DNA of 64,000 nucleotides from Jidongwangia harbinensis (GTDB lineage: Bacteria > Actinomycetota > Actinomycetes > Mycobacteriales > Micromonosporaceae): NCBI RefSeq assembly GCF_020216025.1, contig NZ_JAIWNC010000026.1, positions 1 to 64,000 of the forward strand, given 5' to 3'. How positions within the stretch are numbered: position 1 is the stretch's first letter; each line of letters opens with the position of its first letter. The notes beneath the pieces are model-generated. The model was given only the letters and a program-made list of their open reading frames with translations. It did not search any database and was not told where the DNA came from. The position numbers were made by a program, and so were the translations under genes. Of the stretch, positions 17,531-25,498 are shown one piece after another.

Positions 17531-18223
17531 TCAGACCTCCGTGGCCGCGATCACGTCGTCCGACGTGGCGACGCAGCCGAAGACGCCGCCCTGCATGGTG
17601 ACCATGTGCAGGGCGGCGGTGTGGTTGGCAGGATCGGTGGCCCCCGTGCAGTCGGACAGGATCAGGCACTCGTAACCCCGGTCGTTGGCCTCCCGCATGG
17701 TGGTGTGGACGCAGACGTCGGTGGTGATTCCGGTCAGGATCAGGTGGGTGATGCCGCGGGTACGCAGCACCAGGTCGAGGTTGGTGGCGTAGAAGGCGCC
17801 CTTGCCCGGCTTGTCCACCACCACCTCGCCGGCGACCGGCGCGACCTCGGGCACGATCTCCCAGCCGGGCTCGCCCTTGATCAGGATCCGGCCGCAGGGT
17901 CCGGGCCCGCCGATCTCGGCACCGATCTGGGCCGACCGCCACCGCTTGTTGGCCGGCAGGTCGGACAGGTCCGGGTCGTGGCCCTCCCGGGTGTGGATCA
18001 CCAGTACGCCGAGCGCGCGGGCGTGCGCCAGCAGGCGGGCGGTGGCCGGCAACCCGGCCCGGGTGAGCGCGATGTCGTAGCCCATGGTCTCGACGTAGCC
18101 GCCGGGTCCACAGAAGTCGGTCTGCCAGTCGATGCAGAGCAGGGCGACCCGGTCCACCGGCACCGAGCCGTCGTACGGCCAGAGGTACGGGGCGGCCTTG
18201 ACCGGCCCGATCGTTGCGGTCAT
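17531..18223 (-). CDS. biuH: Biuret hydrolase-like cysteine hydrolase (BiuH family)
   Basis: A 230-residue isochorismatase-family enzyme. The catalytic residues Asp32, Lys138 and Cys171 fall four positions earlier than the Asp36, Lys142 and Cys175 of Rhizobium BiuH. The surrounding sequence also matches that enzyme as I know it: LWPYDG near the N-terminus, TDFCGPGGYV, HTREGHDPDLSDLPANKRWRS and GPGPCGRILIKGEPGWEI. BiuH converts biuret to allophanate plus ammonia. The next enzyme, allophanate hydrolase, is encoded immediately upstream with a four-base overlap (ATGA), which strongly supports the pathway. Biochemical identity remains to be shown. Confidence 0.87.
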   Translation of the reverse strand: MTATIGPVKAAPYLWPYDGSVPVDRVALLCIDWQTDFCGPGGYVETMGYDIALTRAGLPATARLLAHARALGVLVIHTREGHDPDLSDLPANKRWRSAQIGAEIGGPGPCGRILIKGEPGWEIVPEVAPVAGEVVVDKPGKGAFYATNLDLVLRTRGITHLILTGITTDVCVHTTMREANDRGYECLILSDCTGATDPANHTAALHMVTMQGGVFGCVATSDDVIAATEV

Positions 18224-19836
18224 GTGTGCTGTCCTCCCAGGCGGTGGTTCCGCCAGCCGCCGCTGGCGGTGATGTCCTCGGCGCCGGCCGCGGCGTACGT
18301 CTCGCAAAGGAAGCCGGTGACGTCGGTGCCGTCGGCCAGTTGCACCCGCCCGAGCGACAGCGGGGCGGCCACCCCGGCGAGCAACCCGCCGACGGTGGCG
18401 GCGGGCAGTTGCCACAGTTCGACCTCGATCGGCTGCCCGTCGGGGGCGCGGACCAGCCCGGGCACCCCGGACGGCAGCCGGTAGAGGCGGTAGCAGGGTG
18501 CGGTGCGGGCGGCGCCGACCAGCGTCGCGCCGCGGTCGAGCAGTTCGCCGTTGCGCGGTTCGCCGCTCAGGTGCAGGCCGACCACGGCGATCGTGATCAT
18601 CTCCGGCGGGGGCAGCGCCGCGGCCAGCAGCGCCAGCGTGCCGTCGCTGAAGGCCGGCCCGAACACGGTCAGGCTGGCCGGCCGTCCGTCCGCGGTGAAC
18701 CCGTTCGGCACGGTGACCGCGGCCAGGTCCAGCAGGTTCGCGAACTGGGTGTACCGGCCCAGGTCGAGGTTGCGGCCGATCGGGTCGGCGGCGATCTCGG
18801 CGTGCGTGTACGTGGTGCCGACGGTCGGCAGCACCAGCGCGTCGATCCGCCGCCACAGCCGCGCGGTCCAGGCGCGCAGTTCCTGCAGCCGGTGCCGGGC
18901 CCGGAACGCGTCGGCCGCGGAGAAGGCCCGCCCGGTCTCCAGCACCGCCCGGGTCACCGGCAGCACCGACTCCGGCCGGGCCCGCAGGAAGTCGTCCAGG
19001 CCGGCCAGGCGCTCGGCCACCCACGGCCCGCGGTACAGCAGGTCACCGGCCTCCAGCAGCGGCCCAACGTCCACGGTCGTCGACGCGCCGAGCCGGCCGG
19101 CGCCGTCCGCGAACGCCTTCTCCTGCCCGGCGTCGCCGAAGAAATCCAGATCCGCGGGTACGCCGAGACGCAACGTCGCCGGGTCCCGCACGGTGTCCGG
19201 CCCGACCCGGCTCCACGGGTCGTCGTCCTCGGGACCGCGCGCCACCCGCAGCACCGCCGAGGCCGCGGTCACGTCCGGCGCGAAGATCGAGACGCAGTCC
19301 AGCGAGCGGCAGGCCGGCACCACGCCGAGCGTGCTGAGCAGCCCGCGGGTGGGTTTGACGCCGACGATGCCGTTGAACGCGGCGGGTACCCGGCCGGAGC
19401 CGGCGGTGTCCGTGCCGAGCGCGAAGTCGACCAGTCCGGCGGCGACCGCGACCGCCGACCCGGAGCTGGAGCCGCCGGCGATCAGGCCGCCGCCGAAGAC
19501 GCTCTCCGGGGTGCCGTACGGCGACCGGGCACCGGTGAGGCCGGTGGCGAACTGGTCCAGGTTGGTCTTGCCGACCAGGACCGCCCCGGCGTCCAGCAGC
19601 CGCTGCACCACCGGCGCGGTGCGCTCCGGCCGGTACTCGTAGTCGGGGCAGGCCGCGGTCGTGGGCAGCCCGGCGACGTCGATGTTGTCCTTGACCGCGA
19701 ACGTGAGGCCGGACAGCGGCCGGCCGGCGGGTGCGGCGGCGGCGGAGTCCCGGAGTTCGTCCGGGGGGACCGTGCTGATCCAGACGCCGTCGTCACCACG
19801 CTCCTGCCGCCGCTGGAGGTACCGGTCAACGCTCAT
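18220..19836 (-). CDS. atzF: Allophanate hydrolase (AtzF/TrzF type)
   Basis: A 538-residue protein. The amidase-signature domain (residues about 30-410) contains the catalytic Lys (FAVKDNIDVAGLPTT), GGSSSGSAVAVAAGLVDFALGTDTAGSGR with the Ser-Ser-Lys-type triad serines, and a conserved GVKPTRG. It is followed by the C-terminal decarboxylase-like domain of allophanate hydrolases (residues about 430-538). It cleaves allophanate to 2 NH3 and 2 CO2. The start at 19836 (MSVDRYLQRRQERGDDGVWIS) aligns with the family; no Shine-Dalgarno site is visible, and an upstream ATG at 19872 is possible. It is the first gene of the five-gene operon. Confidence 0.93.
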   Translation of the reverse strand: MSVDRYLQRRQERGDDGVWISTVPPDELRDSAAAAPAGRPLSGLTFAVKDNIDVAGLPTTAACPDYEYRPERTAPVVQRLLDAGAVLVGKTNLDQFATGLTGARSPYGTPESVFGGGLIAGGSSSGSAVAVAAGLVDFALGTDTAGSGRVPAAFNGIVGVKPTRGLLSTLGVVPACRSLDCVSIFAPDVTAASAVLRVARGPEDDDPWSRVGPDTVRDPATLRLGVPADLDFFGDAGQEKAFADGAGRLGASTTVDVGPLLEAGDLLYRGPWVAERLAGLDDFLRARPESVLPVTRAVLETGRAFSAADAFRARHRLQELRAWTARLWRRIDALVLPTVGTTYTHAEIAADPIGRNLDLGRYTQFANLLDLAAVTVPNGFTADGRPASLTVFGPAFSDGTLALLAAALPPPEMITIAVVGLHLSGEPRNGELLDRGATLVGAARTAPCYRLYRLPSGVPGLVRAPDGQPIEVELWQLPAATVGGLLAGVAAPLSLGRVQLADGTDVTGFLCETYAAAGAEDITASGGWRNHRLGGQHT

Positions 19837-20208
19837 ATTGTCGATTGTCGACCGTTCTGTTTCGACGAGCATCACGTCATGTAACGGACTGATGTCCAGC
19901 TCCCCGGCGGCGCCCGGCACCCGGCCGCCCCGAATTCATCACGTGGCACCATGCCGTTTACAAGCCCGCAATGAATGCTCCTGGGGCAATTTTGAGAGTC
20001 GTGCAAACAGCCTTCCCGTTCGATCGCCCGGACATTTCCCGACTGCCCCACGACCATTGTTAGGAGCATCACGGAGAAAGGTATAACTGCAGCTCAGAGA
20101 CACATTGAAGGGCTTCTCCGCAATCCGGATGCATATATTCGGCGCGGTCCCGGACCGGCGTTTCCGCTCTGGCCGGGACCATTCGTCGGTTCGCCGGAAA
20201 GAGGAAAT
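19837..20208. other. Divergent regulatory region between the allophanate hydrolase operon and the subtilase gene
   Basis: 372 bases without a gene, less GC-rich than the surroundings. Just before the allophanate hydrolase start, on the minus strand, the sequence GGTCGACAATCGACAATATG contains a repeated ATCGACAAT-type motif that could bind a regulator. On the subtilase side there is a TATAAC box (listed separately) and a GAGGAAAT ribosome-binding site right before the GTG. I see no hairpin or RNA gene. Confidence 0.5.
20057..20087 (+). promoter_or_regulatory. Possible promoter of the subtilase gene
   Basis: A TTGTTA box (20057-20062) and a TATAAC box (20082-20087) are 19 bases apart, a little longer than ideal. 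They lie about 120 bases before the start codon. This is a weak prediction. Confidence 0.3.
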
Positions 20209-23200
20209 GTGAACCCTTTGAATTCCGCTCGACATCCGCGCCGAGCGCGGGCCCGGCTGGCCGGTACGGTCGCTGCCGCGCTGGCCGCCGCGCTGCTGCT
20301 GGCGCCCGCGGCACCGGCCACCGCGGCGGACACCGGCCAGCGGCGCCCCTACCTCGTGCAGCTGGCCGAGAACCCGGTCGCCTCGTACACCGGCGGCGTG
20401 GCCGGCATCGCGGCGACCCGGCCGAAGGCCGGTACCCGGCTGGCCCGCACCGCCGCGGGCGTGCAGCCGTACCGGCGGCACCTCAGCGAGCGGCGCACCG
20501 ACGTGCTGGCCGCCGCCGGCATCCCGCGCAAACGGGCGACGGTCACGTTCGACACCGTGTTCAACGGGTTCGCCGCCACCCTCACCCCCGCCGAGGTACG
20601 CCGGCTGAAGGGCACCCCGGGCGTGGCCCGGGTGCACGAGAACGCCACCGTGCAGGCCCGCACCAACCACTCGCCGCGCATGCTCGGGCTGGCCGGGCCG
20701 GACGGGGTGTGGCAGCAGCGCTTCGGCGGTGCGCGCGACGCCGGCGCCGGCACCGTCATCGGCGTGATCGACACCGGGTTCTGGCCGGAGAGCGCGTCGT
20801 TCGGCGCGATGCCGGAGCCGCGGCCGGACCAGGCCGCCGTCGACGCCAAGTGGAAGGGCACCTGCGACACCGGCACCACCGGGCCGGTCACCTGCAACAA
20901 CAAGGTCATCGGCGCCCGCTGGTACGACACCGGCCGGCGCAGTGCCGTCGCCGGTGAGTACGCCTCGCCACGGGACGCCGGTGGGCACGGCACGCACACC
21001 GCCAGCACCGCGGCCGGCCTGCCCGGCGTACCGGTCACCGTGGACGGGCAGAACTTCGGCACCGTGCCCGGGATCGCGCCCGGCGCCCGGCTGGCCATCT
21101 ACAAGTCGCTGTGGCGGACCGCGGGCGGCGGCAGCACCGGCGACACGATCGACACCGTGCACGCCATCGAGGACGCCGTCCGGGACGGCGTGGACGTGAT
21201 CAGCATGTCCATCGGCTTCGGGTACGCCGGGCTCGGCGCCACCGACACCGCGCTCTACCACGCCTCCACCGCCGGCGTGTTCGTCGCCGCGGCCGCCGGC
21301 AACGACGGCCCGCTGGAGAACACCGTGGAGAACGCCTGGCCGTGGATGACCACGGTGGCCGCCTCCAGCCTCGACACCGAGGCCGCCCGGGTGGTCCGGC
21401 TCGGCAACGGGGTGCAGGTCAGCGGCGGCGGCACCGGAACCGCCGCGGTGGCCGGCACCCGCCTGGTCACCGGCGAGGCGGCCGGCCTCCCGGACACCGA
21501 CGCGACCGCGTGCGCGCCGGGCACGCTGGACCGCGAACGGGTCAGCGGCGCCGTCCTGGCCTGCCGGTTCGACGACAAACGCACCGCCGTCCTGGCCGGT
21601 CGCGCCGTGCAGGAGGCGGGCGGCGCCGGAATCCTGCTGTACAACATCCCGCAGGTGGCGCTCACCGACGCCGTGCGGACGCCGATCCCGTCGGTACACC
21701 TGGACCGCGCCTCGTGGAACAAGGTCAACGAGTACCTGACCGCGACGCCGGACGCCACCGCGACCATCGCGGCCGGCGCGGAACGGTCGCAGCGGGCACC
21801 GGAGGTCAGCTGGTTCTCCGGCGCCGGCCCGTGGAACCGGGGCGGCGGCGGCCTGCTCAAGCCGGACATCACGGCGCCCGGACAGAACATCCTGGCCGCC
21901 GTGTCACCGGTCGCGCAGCCGCACGGCAACGTCGACTACGCGCACCTGTCCGGCACGTCGATGGCCACCCCGCACATCGCCGGCCTGGCCGCCCTGGTCC
22001 GCGCGCAACACCCCGGATGGTCGCCGTCCGCCGTCAAGTCGGCACTGATGACCACCGCCGGTGGCACCGACAACGAGGGCAAACCGATGCAGGCGACCGT
22101 GCGCGGCGAACCGGTGCCGGGCGGCTTCTACTCGATGGTCAAGGGCCCGGCCACGCCGTTCCACCTCGGCGCCGGTGAGGTCCAGCCGCGGCGCACGTTC
22201 GACCCCGGCCTGGTGTACGAGACCGAGCCCGCCGACTGGGTCAAGTTCACCTGCGGGCTCGGCTTCACGCTCCAGGCCGACCGGGAGGCGTGCGGGCGGA
22301 CCGGATCGATCGAGGCCGCACAACTGAACTACCCGTCCATCTCGCTGGGCGACGTCTACGGCACCCGCACGGTCACCCGGACCGTCACCAACGTGGCGGC
22401 GACCACCTCCACCTACACCGCGAAGGTCAACCCGCCGGCCGGCTGGCGCGGAACCGTGCAGCCGGCCACGCTCACCCTCGCCCCGGGCGAACGCGCGTCG
22501 TTCACCGTGGAACTGGCGCGCACCGACGGACCGTTCGGCGCGTACAGCTTCGGCGACCTGACCTGGAGCGACAACGCCGGCCACACGGTACGAAGCCCGA
22601 TCGTGCTGCGCGGGCAGAACCTGAAGGGCCCGGCCAACGTGCACTCCACGGCCGCCACCGGCACCCAGGCACTGCCGGTCACCTCCGGTTTCGCCGGCAC
22701 GCTGACGGCGAAACTGGTCGGGTTCTCCGGCGGGACCGACCGGGCGTTCACGGTCGAGGGCGTCAACCCCGACTTCGACCCGGACGCCGCCGGGACGCCG
22801 GGAGTCCCGGACGTGCCGGCCTCCGCCCGCACCACGGTGACCGTTCCGGAGGGAAACCGGGACGCCGAGGTACGCGTGGACTACGCCGGCCTGCCGGCGG
22901 GTGAACAGATCGACCTCATCGGGTACGACGCCGAGGGCCGGGTCCACGCGCGCACCTGGGGACGGAACGGCATGTCCCTCTCCGAACCCGGCGAGTACAC
23001 CGTCCTGGCGGTCCGGTCGGCGGCCGCACCTGGCCGCGAGAACGCCCGGGTCGACGGCACCCTCCGGTTCCGCACCATGGGACCGAACACGCCGAACGAC
23101 GAGCGGGCCGAACTGTCCCCCGCGTCGTTCGAGGTGCGCAACGGCCAGACCGTGGAACCGGTCCTGCGCTGGACCGGCCTCACCCCGGGCCGCACCTACA

Positions 23201-23268
23201 CCGGGTACGTGCAGTTCTCCGACGGCACCAGGGTGCTGCACGAGACCGAGGTGCTGATCGAGCCGTAG
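20209..23268 (+). CDS. Secreted S8 subtilisin-like serine protease with PA domain
   Basis: A 1019-residue protein. A basic start and a hydrophobic helix (residues 17-40) ending in ATAA form a signal peptide. Then come an inhibitor I9-like propeptide (about 48-150) and the S8 catalytic domain with Asp188 (VIDTGF), His260 (GGHGTHTA) and Ser584 (SGTSMATPH). A protease-associated (PA) insert lies between His and Ser (about 410-530). A fibronectin-III-like domain follows (about 700-810), then further β-rich sequence to the end. The layout matches plant cucumisin-type and actinobacterial extracellular subtilases. The start is GTG with GAGGAA just before it. The gene stands alone and ends in a strong hairpin. 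Confidence 0.95.
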   Translation: MNPLNSARHPRRARARLAGTVAAALAAALLLAPAAPATAADTGQRRPYLVQLAENPVASYTGGVAGIAATRPKAGTRLARTAAGVQPYRRHLSERRTDVLAAAGIPRKRATVTFDTVFNGFAATLTPAEVRRLKGTPGVARVHENATVQARTNHSPRMLGLAGPDGVWQQRFGGARDAGAGTVIGVIDTGFWPESASFGAMPEPRPDQAAVDAKWKGTCDTGTTGPVTCNNKVIGARWYDTGRRSAVAGEYASPRDAGGHGTHTASTAAGLPGVPVTVDGQNFGTVPGIAPGARLAIYKSLWRTAGGGSTGDTIDTVHAIEDAVRDGVDVISMSIGFGYAGLGATDTALYHASTAGVFVAAAAGNDGPLENTVENAWPWMTTVAASSLDTEAARVVRLGNGVQVSGGGTGTAAVAGTRLVTGEAAGLPDTDATACAPGTLDRERVSGAVLACRFDDKRTAVLAGRAVQEAGGAGILLYNIPQVALTDAVRTPIPSVHLDRASWNKVNEYLTATPDATATIAAGAERSQRAPEVSWFSGAGPWNRGGGGLLKPDITAPGQNILAAVSPVAQPHGNVDYAHLSGTSMATPHIAGLAALVRAQHPGWSPSAVKSALMTTAGGTDNEGKPMQATVRGEPVPGGFYSMVKGPATPFHLGAGEVQPRRTFDPGLVYETEPADWVKFTCGLGFTLQADREACGRTGSIEAAQLNYPSISLGDVYGTRTVTRTVTNVAATTSTYTAKVNPPAGWRGTVQPATLTLAPGERASFTVELARTDGPFGAYSFGDLTWSDNAGHTVRSPIVLRGQNLKGPANVHSTAATGTQALPVTSGFAGTLTAKLVGFSGGTDRAFTVEGVNPDFDPDAAGTPGVPDVPASARTTVTVPEGNRDAEVRVDYAGLPAGEQIDLIGYDAEGRVHARTWGRNGMSLSEPGEYTVLAVRSAAAPGRENARVDGTLRFRTMGPNTPNDERAELSPASFEVRNGQTVEPVLRWTGLTPGRTYTGYVQFSDGTRVLHETEVLIEP

Positions 23269-23274
23269 ACCGTT

Positions 23275-23313
23275 CGCACGGCCGGGCGGCGCAGACGCGG
23301 GCCCGGCCGTGCG
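23275..23313. terminator. Bidirectional hairpin terminator between subtilase and GntR genes
   Basis: A perfect 13-bp stem (left arm cgcacggccgggc, right arm gcccggccgtgcg) with a 13-base loop fills the 52-base gap between two convergent genes. Confidence 0.8.
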
Positions 23314-23320
23314 GCGCGGT

Positions 23321-23956
23321 TCACCCCAGATAGGTACGCGCGCCGTGCGCGTTCAGCTCGGCCAGGATGGCATCGGTGTCGCCGCCCTCGACCGCCGCCA
23401 TCAGCCGCTCGTGCCGGTGCACGCCGTCCGCCGGCCGGGACACCTCGGCCTCCCGGCGCAGGTTCACCGCCATGTACAGCTGGAGCCGGACCAGCACCGA
23501 CTCGTACACCGCGGACAGCTGCCGGTTGCCGGCCAGCGCCACCAACTCGACATGGAACCGCCGGTGCGCGTCCGCGACGGCCAGCCGGTCGCCGGTCGCC
23601 GTCGCCGTCCGCATCACCTCGAGCGCACCCCGCAGGGCGGAGCGGTCGGCGGTCCGCGGGATGGTGGCGACCGCATGCCGTTCCAGGACGTCGCGCACCT
23701 CGTACAGCTCGCGGACGTCGACGTCGGACAACGTCGCCACGCGCACGCCGCGGCGCGGGATGTGCTCGACGAGACCCTGCTGGGCGAGCAGGCGCAGCGC
23801 CTCCCGCAACGGCGCCCGGCTGATGCCGAGCTGCCGCGTCAGCTGCTCCTCGACGAGGCGTGCACCCGGATCGGTGCGCCCGCTGAGAATCTCGCGACTC
23901 AGCCGTTCCACGGCAAGGTCGACGAGGCTGTAGGTCTCCAGCTCCCCGTCCCTCAC
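23321..23956 (-). CDS. GntR-family regulator, FadR/FCD subfamily
   Basis: A 211-residue protein. The winged-helix domain is at residues about 8-75 (LSREILSGRTDPGARLVEEQLTRQLGISRAPLREALRLLAQQGLVEHIPRRGVRV). It is followed by the all-helical FCD ligand domain, with the metal-binding Asp/His pattern (VRDVLERHAV, HRRFHVELVALAGN, HERLMAAVEGGD). Such regulators respond to carboxylates and related metabolites. No target gene is adjacent in operon; the amidohydrolase operon 3.5 kb away has a possible operator, but linking the two would be speculation. The start is GTG. Confidence 0.9.
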   Translation of the reverse strand: MRDGELETYSLVDLAVERLSREILSGRTDPGARLVEEQLTRQLGISRAPLREALRLLAQQGLVEHIPRRGVRVATLSDVDVRELYEVRDVLERHAVATIPRTADRSALRGALEVMRTATATGDRLAVADAHRRFHVELVALAGNRQLSAVYESVLVRLQLYMAVNLRREAEVSRPADGVHRHERLMAAVEGGDTDAILAELNAHGARTYLG

Positions 23957-24028
23957 CCTGAAGAGTGTGCCAGTACGTCCGGCGCCGCCCCGCCGACGGG
24001 GCCACGCCGGACGTCCCGCGTACCCGAA

Positions 24029-24550
24029 TCAGTCGTTGAAGGTCTCGCCGGTCTCGACCAGCGACTTGAGGTCGCTCAGAATCCAGGCCCAGCCACCGCC
24101 CGCACCGGCCTCGTCCGAGCCGCTGACCAGCGCCGCCGTGGCGGGCGCCCCGGCCAGCTCGTGGATCACGGTCAGCTTGCACACGCCGGGTTGCGTCTGC
24201 GACTCCTCGACGAGGTAGGTCACCCGGGTGAACGGCTCCGTGGCCGTGGTCGGATCCATCAGCATGCGCCACGTCTGCACCAGCCGGCGCGGCGGATCCA
24301 CCTCCAGGACCTCGCCGTCGACGATGGTGTCCGGCATCGGGAAGCCGTTCTGCTCGGCGTACTGGATCATGCCCTGGTTCGGCGTCGACCGGTACGACCC
24401 GCCCGGCCTGAGTTCGTAGAAGCCCGGCGCCGCGTACCCGTAGCGCGCGTTCCACTCCGGGTCGGTGATGGCGGCCCAGATCTTCTCCGGGGCGGCCTTG
24501 ATCCAGACGCGGTACACCTGCGTGGTCCCGGTCTCCGTCTGCGTGGTCAT
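24029..24550 (-). CDS. SRPBCC/AHSA1-like protein
   Basis: A 173-residue START-like β-barrel protein of the AHSA1 (activator of Hsp90 ATPase-like) group: VYRVWIKAAPEKIWAAITDPEWNARYGY near the N-terminus and a long C-terminal helix (GGGWAWILSDLKSLVETG). The family binds hydrophobic ligands, but its function in bacteria is largely unknown. It overlaps the upstream ArsR gene by four bases (ATGA), a very common bacterial pairing, and is transcribed from the same repressor-controlled promoter. Confidence 0.9.
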   Translation of the reverse strand: MTTQTETGTTQVYRVWIKAAPEKIWAAITDPEWNARYGYAAPGFYELRPGGSYRSTPNQGMIQYAEQNGFPMPDTIVDGEVLEVDPPRRLVQTWRMLMDPTTATEPFTRVTYLVEESQTQPGVCKLTVIHELAGAPATAALVSGSDEAGAGGGWAWILSDLKSLVETGETFND

Positions 24551-24867
24551 TCCGGCTCCTCCAGCGCGTTCTTCAGGTCGACGAGCGCCGTCACGTGGCG
24601 TTCGGTGTATTTGTCGATCCACCGGTCGTGGATCAGCCGGATCGGCACGGGATTGAGGAAGTGCAGCTTCTCCCGGCCCTGCCGGCGGACCACGACGAGA
24701 TCGGCCTCCTCGAGCACCTTGAGGTGCTTGGCGACCCCGAATCGGGTCATTTCGAGTTCCCGTTCCAGCTCCGTGAGCGTGCGGCCGTCACGCCGAAAGA
24801 GCAGGTCGAGCAGGAAACGACGGGTCGGGTCGGCAAGCGCCTTGAACACCCGGTCGTCGTCGGTCAT
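24547..24867 (-). CDS. ArsR-family transcriptional repressor
   Basis: A 106-residue winged-helix protein. The recognition region is DPTRRFLLDLLFRRDGRTLTELERELEMTRFGVAKHLKVLEEADLVVVRRQGREKLHFLNP. There is no cysteine-rich metal site, so a metal sensor is unlikely; this is the ArsR type coupled to AHSA1 genes. It starts 11 bases from a perfect inverted repeat lying between its own -35 and -10 boxes, so it is almost certainly autoregulatory. Confidence 0.93.
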   Translation of the reverse strand: MTDDDRVFKALADPTRRFLLDLLFRRDGRTLTELERELEMTRFGVAKHLKVLEEADLVVVRRQGREKLHFLNPVPIRLIHDRWIDKYTERHVTALVDLKNALEEPE

Positions 24868-24873
24868 GACTCC

Positions 24874-24903
24874 AAGTTATGTGACCATCGGGTCACATGT
24901 CAA
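24874..24903 (-). promoter_or_regulatory. ArsR/AHSA1 promoter with embedded perfect operator
   Basis: On the minus strand a consensus TTGACA -35 box (24898-24903) is followed by a -10 box, CATAAC (24876-24881, 16-base spacing) or TAACTT (24874-24879, 18-base spacing). The spacer is filled by a perfect inverted repeat, ATGTGACC-cgat-GGTCACAT (24879-24898). A dimeric repressor bound there would block RNA polymerase. Confidence 0.8.
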
Positions 24904-24998
24904 GGCCGCAGGGCCTGCGGAGCGGGTGGCCTCGCGGCTCAGCACGCTGGACAGAGACTCGGACGGCGCGGGTCGACGCGCCAATCAGGTGCAGACCT

Positions 24999-25290
24999 CG
25001 CGTGCGGAGCTTCGGTGCGGAGCACACCAGAGCGCCACACACACAGCGGCCCCCGGGACGCCGCGTGCAGAACTCCGGCGCGCAACGCACCACGCCGTCA
25101 CACACAGCGGCACTCGGGACGCCGCGTGCGGAACACCGGCGCGCAACGCACCACGCCGTCACACACAGCGACCCCCGGGACGCCGCGTGCAGAACTCCGG
25201 CGCGCAACGCACCACGCCGTCACACACAGCGCCCCGCAGACGCCACGTGCGGAATTCCGGCAGGCAGCGCACCACACAGTCACACAGCCG
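24999..25290. repeat. 61-bp tandem repeat array (about 5 copies)
   Basis: The marker acagcg recurs at 25043, 25104, 25165 and 25226, exactly 61 bases apart, and a degraded copy follows 58 bases later. A diverged copy precedes the first. Each unit reads approximately cacacacagcg(g/a)c..cgggacgccgcgtgc(a/g)gaac..ccggcgcgcaacgcaccacgccgt. Central copies differ at only a few positions. There are no unique spacers, so it is not a CRISPR array. Confidence 0.92.
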
Positions 25291-25384
25291 CCCCGCCCAT
25301 CGCGATCAGGCCAGCGGGCCACTCCCCCCGCTCCCCGACGCGGGCGAGCCCCCGCAATCGACGGGTGCCGCCTCTACCGAGCCT

Positions 25385-25455
25385 CGATCTTGGAGTTGCG
25401 GTGGGGACGAAAGCCGCATCGCACCGACGAATCGGGCACCACGAGTCCAAGATCG
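25385..25455. repeat. Long-range inverted repeat (possible REP-like element)
   Basis: cgatcttgga (25385-25394) is perfectly inverted as tccaagatcg (25446-25455), with a 51-base spacer containing a further ggtg/cacc pairing. It lies 44 bases past the stop of the LapA-like gene on the minus strand. It could be a terminator or a dispersed palindromic element; only one copy was noticed in this window. Confidence 0.5.
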
Positions 25456-25498
25456 GGCACGTCCGGCCGGAGCGGGCGGGATGGGCGGGGGCGGGGTG

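Larger units (their letters stand above)
24904..25498. other. Gene-free repetitive region (595 bp)
   Basis: This gap holds, in order, a 15-base perfect palindrome (ccgcagg-g-cctgcgg, 24906-24920) just upstream of the ArsR -35 box, an array of 61-bp tandem repeats (24999-25290) and a structured inverted repeat (25385-25455). Open frames cross it, but the repeat period of 61 shifts the frame at each copy, which argues against coding. Confidence 0.6.

Noticed and set aside
24999..25290. CRISPR-like array
   Set aside because: Units are contiguous with no unique spacers, and no cas genes are present.
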